This document shows positions 62,835-64,000 of a DNA stretch of 64,000 bases, piece after piece (position 1 is the first letter of the stretch; the number at the start of each line of letters is the position of its first letter). The DNA is from Pseudogymnoascus destructans (taxonomy: Eukaryota > Ascomycota > Leotiomycetes > Thelebolales > Thelebolaceae): NCBI RefSeq assembly GCF_001641265.1, contig NW_020167531.1, positions 62,001-126,000 of the forward strand, written 5' to 3'. The translations under genes were made by a program, and so were the position numbers. The notes beneath the pieces were generated by a model. It had not been told where the DNA came from. It saw only the letters and a list, made by a program, of their open reading frames with translations, and did no database searches.

Positions 62835-63691
62835 ATGTCCAAGCCAAAGAAGACCGAGGCAATCCAAAAGAAGAAGATAAAACAACCAAAGGCCCGTCTC
62901 CGCACAGCAATAATAAAGATCCGCAAGCTAAAGCGAAGGAACCACGCACTCCAACGCCTCAAATCTCCCCCCCGGACCTTCAAACACCCCCGCCCTCGAA
63001 TCATCAAGATCATAGAACTGAAGACTTTCCACCGCTTCTCCCACCGCCCTCTCGAGATCCGACTTAAATCTCATCCCCGCCCTCTCACCCTCAATCCCTG
63101 GAACCCTCCCCCGCCCCACCACATCTCCAACACCCGCTTCCAGACCCGCATCAAATCCTGGCCCCGTCCCCAGATCACCAGACCACCGGAACTGAAGGAG
63201 TTCCACTACTTCCCCTACCTCCCATTCGAGATCCAGGTCCCGATCTGGAACTTGACCATCAACGCTGCGCCGGGTCGGGATGTAATACTACGCGTCGATC
63301 CGCTGGAATACCGGGAGTCCGATTCCGAGAAATGGGCTGAGATGAGCTCCTCGACTGAGATACAGCACTGCTGCATGCGTGCCATCTCTCGCGGATGCTG
63401 GCGCTGGATAGGAGGTGGGAGCTGTGTATGGAGGCGTATGCGGGTGGGGAAGCGAGGGTGTATTTGGATATTGATACGGATTCGGTGTGCTTTCCTAGCC
63501 CGACGTTGTTGTGGCATTGGCGGGGGAGGGCGGCTAGGAGTGAGGTCAGGAGGATCTCTAATGGCAGTCAGGTGTATGTGTTGAGTGATGGGACGGTGAG
63601 GAGCTTGGATGATGAATATAGGCCGAGGAGAAATGATGTTCGAGATTCGTACGATGGCCCCGTGTACTCTCCGACAATGTACAATAGCTGA
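62835..63691 (+). CDS. 2EXR-domain gene, copy 3, one frame break
   Basis: It starts MSKPKKTEAIQKKKIKQPKA with a long basic N-terminal part that the other copies lack. It has a first partial 2EXR-like start (LKTFHRFSHRPLEIRLKS) and a second one (LKEFHYFPYLPFEIQVPIWN), then INAAPGRDVILRVDP. Near 63356-63362 (GAGATACAG) the frame shifts. The other frame goes on ALLHACHLSRMLALDRRWEL, EAYAGGEARVYLDIDTD and ends YDGPVYSPTMYNS at 63691. One added base, for example CC for C, gives an unbroken 285 residues. So it is either a single-lesion pseudogene or an assembly error. The interval 62301-62834 before it shows nothing. Confidence 0.75.
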
Positions 63692-64000
63692 GGCTTGGGC
63701 ATGATAAATAGGAGAATTCGGTTTACGAAATATGCCCCAAGGCAATTCGTTCGGACATAGGGATTAGAGAGTAGGTATAGTCCCAAGTCACCAATGGATA
63801 GCAAACGATCGTTGAGAAAGCTCGGGGCGTAGACACCCCCTGAATTGCACTTCATTCTGGTTTGGGAAAGAATTGAGAAATGTAGTAAAAAGACACAAGA
63901 AATAAGATTCCGGATTGACAAAAGAATTGAAACCCGCAGGGGGGGGTAATCAAAGTGAAGCTTCGGGATCGAGAAAATAAAGTTGAGCGAGTTACTGAAG
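63692..64000. other. 3' flank of 2EXR copy 3, nothing seen
   Basis: No coding signal or repeat is recognised up to the end of the window. A minus-strand ORF at 63921-63568 overlaps the 2EXR gene and has no domain. Confidence 0.4.

Noticed and set aside
1..64000. tRNA, rRNA and CRISPR features
   Set aside because: I looked for B-box-like GGTTCRANYCC and for regularly spaced direct repeats. None fitted a tRNA fold or an array. A tRNA scan was not possible here.

Overview
The window comes from the nuclear genome of a filamentous ascomycete (Pezizomycotina). The evidence is short (about 45-110 nt) spliceosomal introns with GTAAGT/GTATGT-type donors and CTAAC branch sites, typical fungal housekeeping genes (SIN3, an Osm1-type fumarate reductase, Pfa4, a Uds1-domain septation protein), GH76 and 2EXR families, and a dense load of Fot1/pogo, MULE, hAT, Ty1/copia and Ty3/gypsy transposons. 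A Leotiomycete is my guess from general gene content. It is not proven.

Layout. 0.6-12.7 kb is a conventional gene block: SIN3 (-), a FAS1/fasciclin protein (+), a G-rich minisatellite stretch, a fumarate reductase with a fused cytochrome b5 domain (+), and a GH76 alpha-1,6-mannanase-like gene (-) with broken reading frames. 13.5-31.4 kb is a transposon island. It holds a decayed pogo element, a solo LTR, three more pogo elements (one with an uninterrupted ORF and near-perfect terminal repeats, two with a spliced transposase), a pair of inverted ~0.9 kb LTRs, and a chromodomain Ty3/gypsy retrotransposon whose pol is uninterrupted. 31.8-36.6 kb holds two host genes: a five-exon polytopic membrane protein and a Uds1 coiled-coil protein. 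37.6-48.5 kb is a second island: a copia relic, a hAT relic, two half pogo transposases joined through LTR sequence, and a young MULE with perfect terminal repeats and a 9-bp target duplication. 49.3-64 kb is again genic: two tiny secreted cysteine-containing proteins that standard ORF calling would miss, PFA4, an unknown N-glycosylated membrane protein, a SAM methyltransferase, an amidase, a decayed metallo-beta-lactamase gene and three decaying 2EXR-domain copies.

Most interesting. (1) Two pogo elements share a nearly identical intron and a closely similar catalytic exon, but have very different terminal repeats and N-terminal DNA-binding regions, which points to modular exchange of recognition module plus TIR. 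(2) Nested insertions can be read to the base: empty sites and target duplications are present (TA, TCCGG, GTCTC, TTAACTTAT), and one chimera joins two transposases through LTR-LTR recombination. (3) At least six coding frames break where exactly one missing base would restore them, mostly in G/C runs. This is either homopolymer undercalling in the assembly or real decay, and it decides whether GH76, Uds1 and others are functional genes. Coordinates of spliced genes were derived by hand from splice signals and reading-frame phase. No database search was possible.
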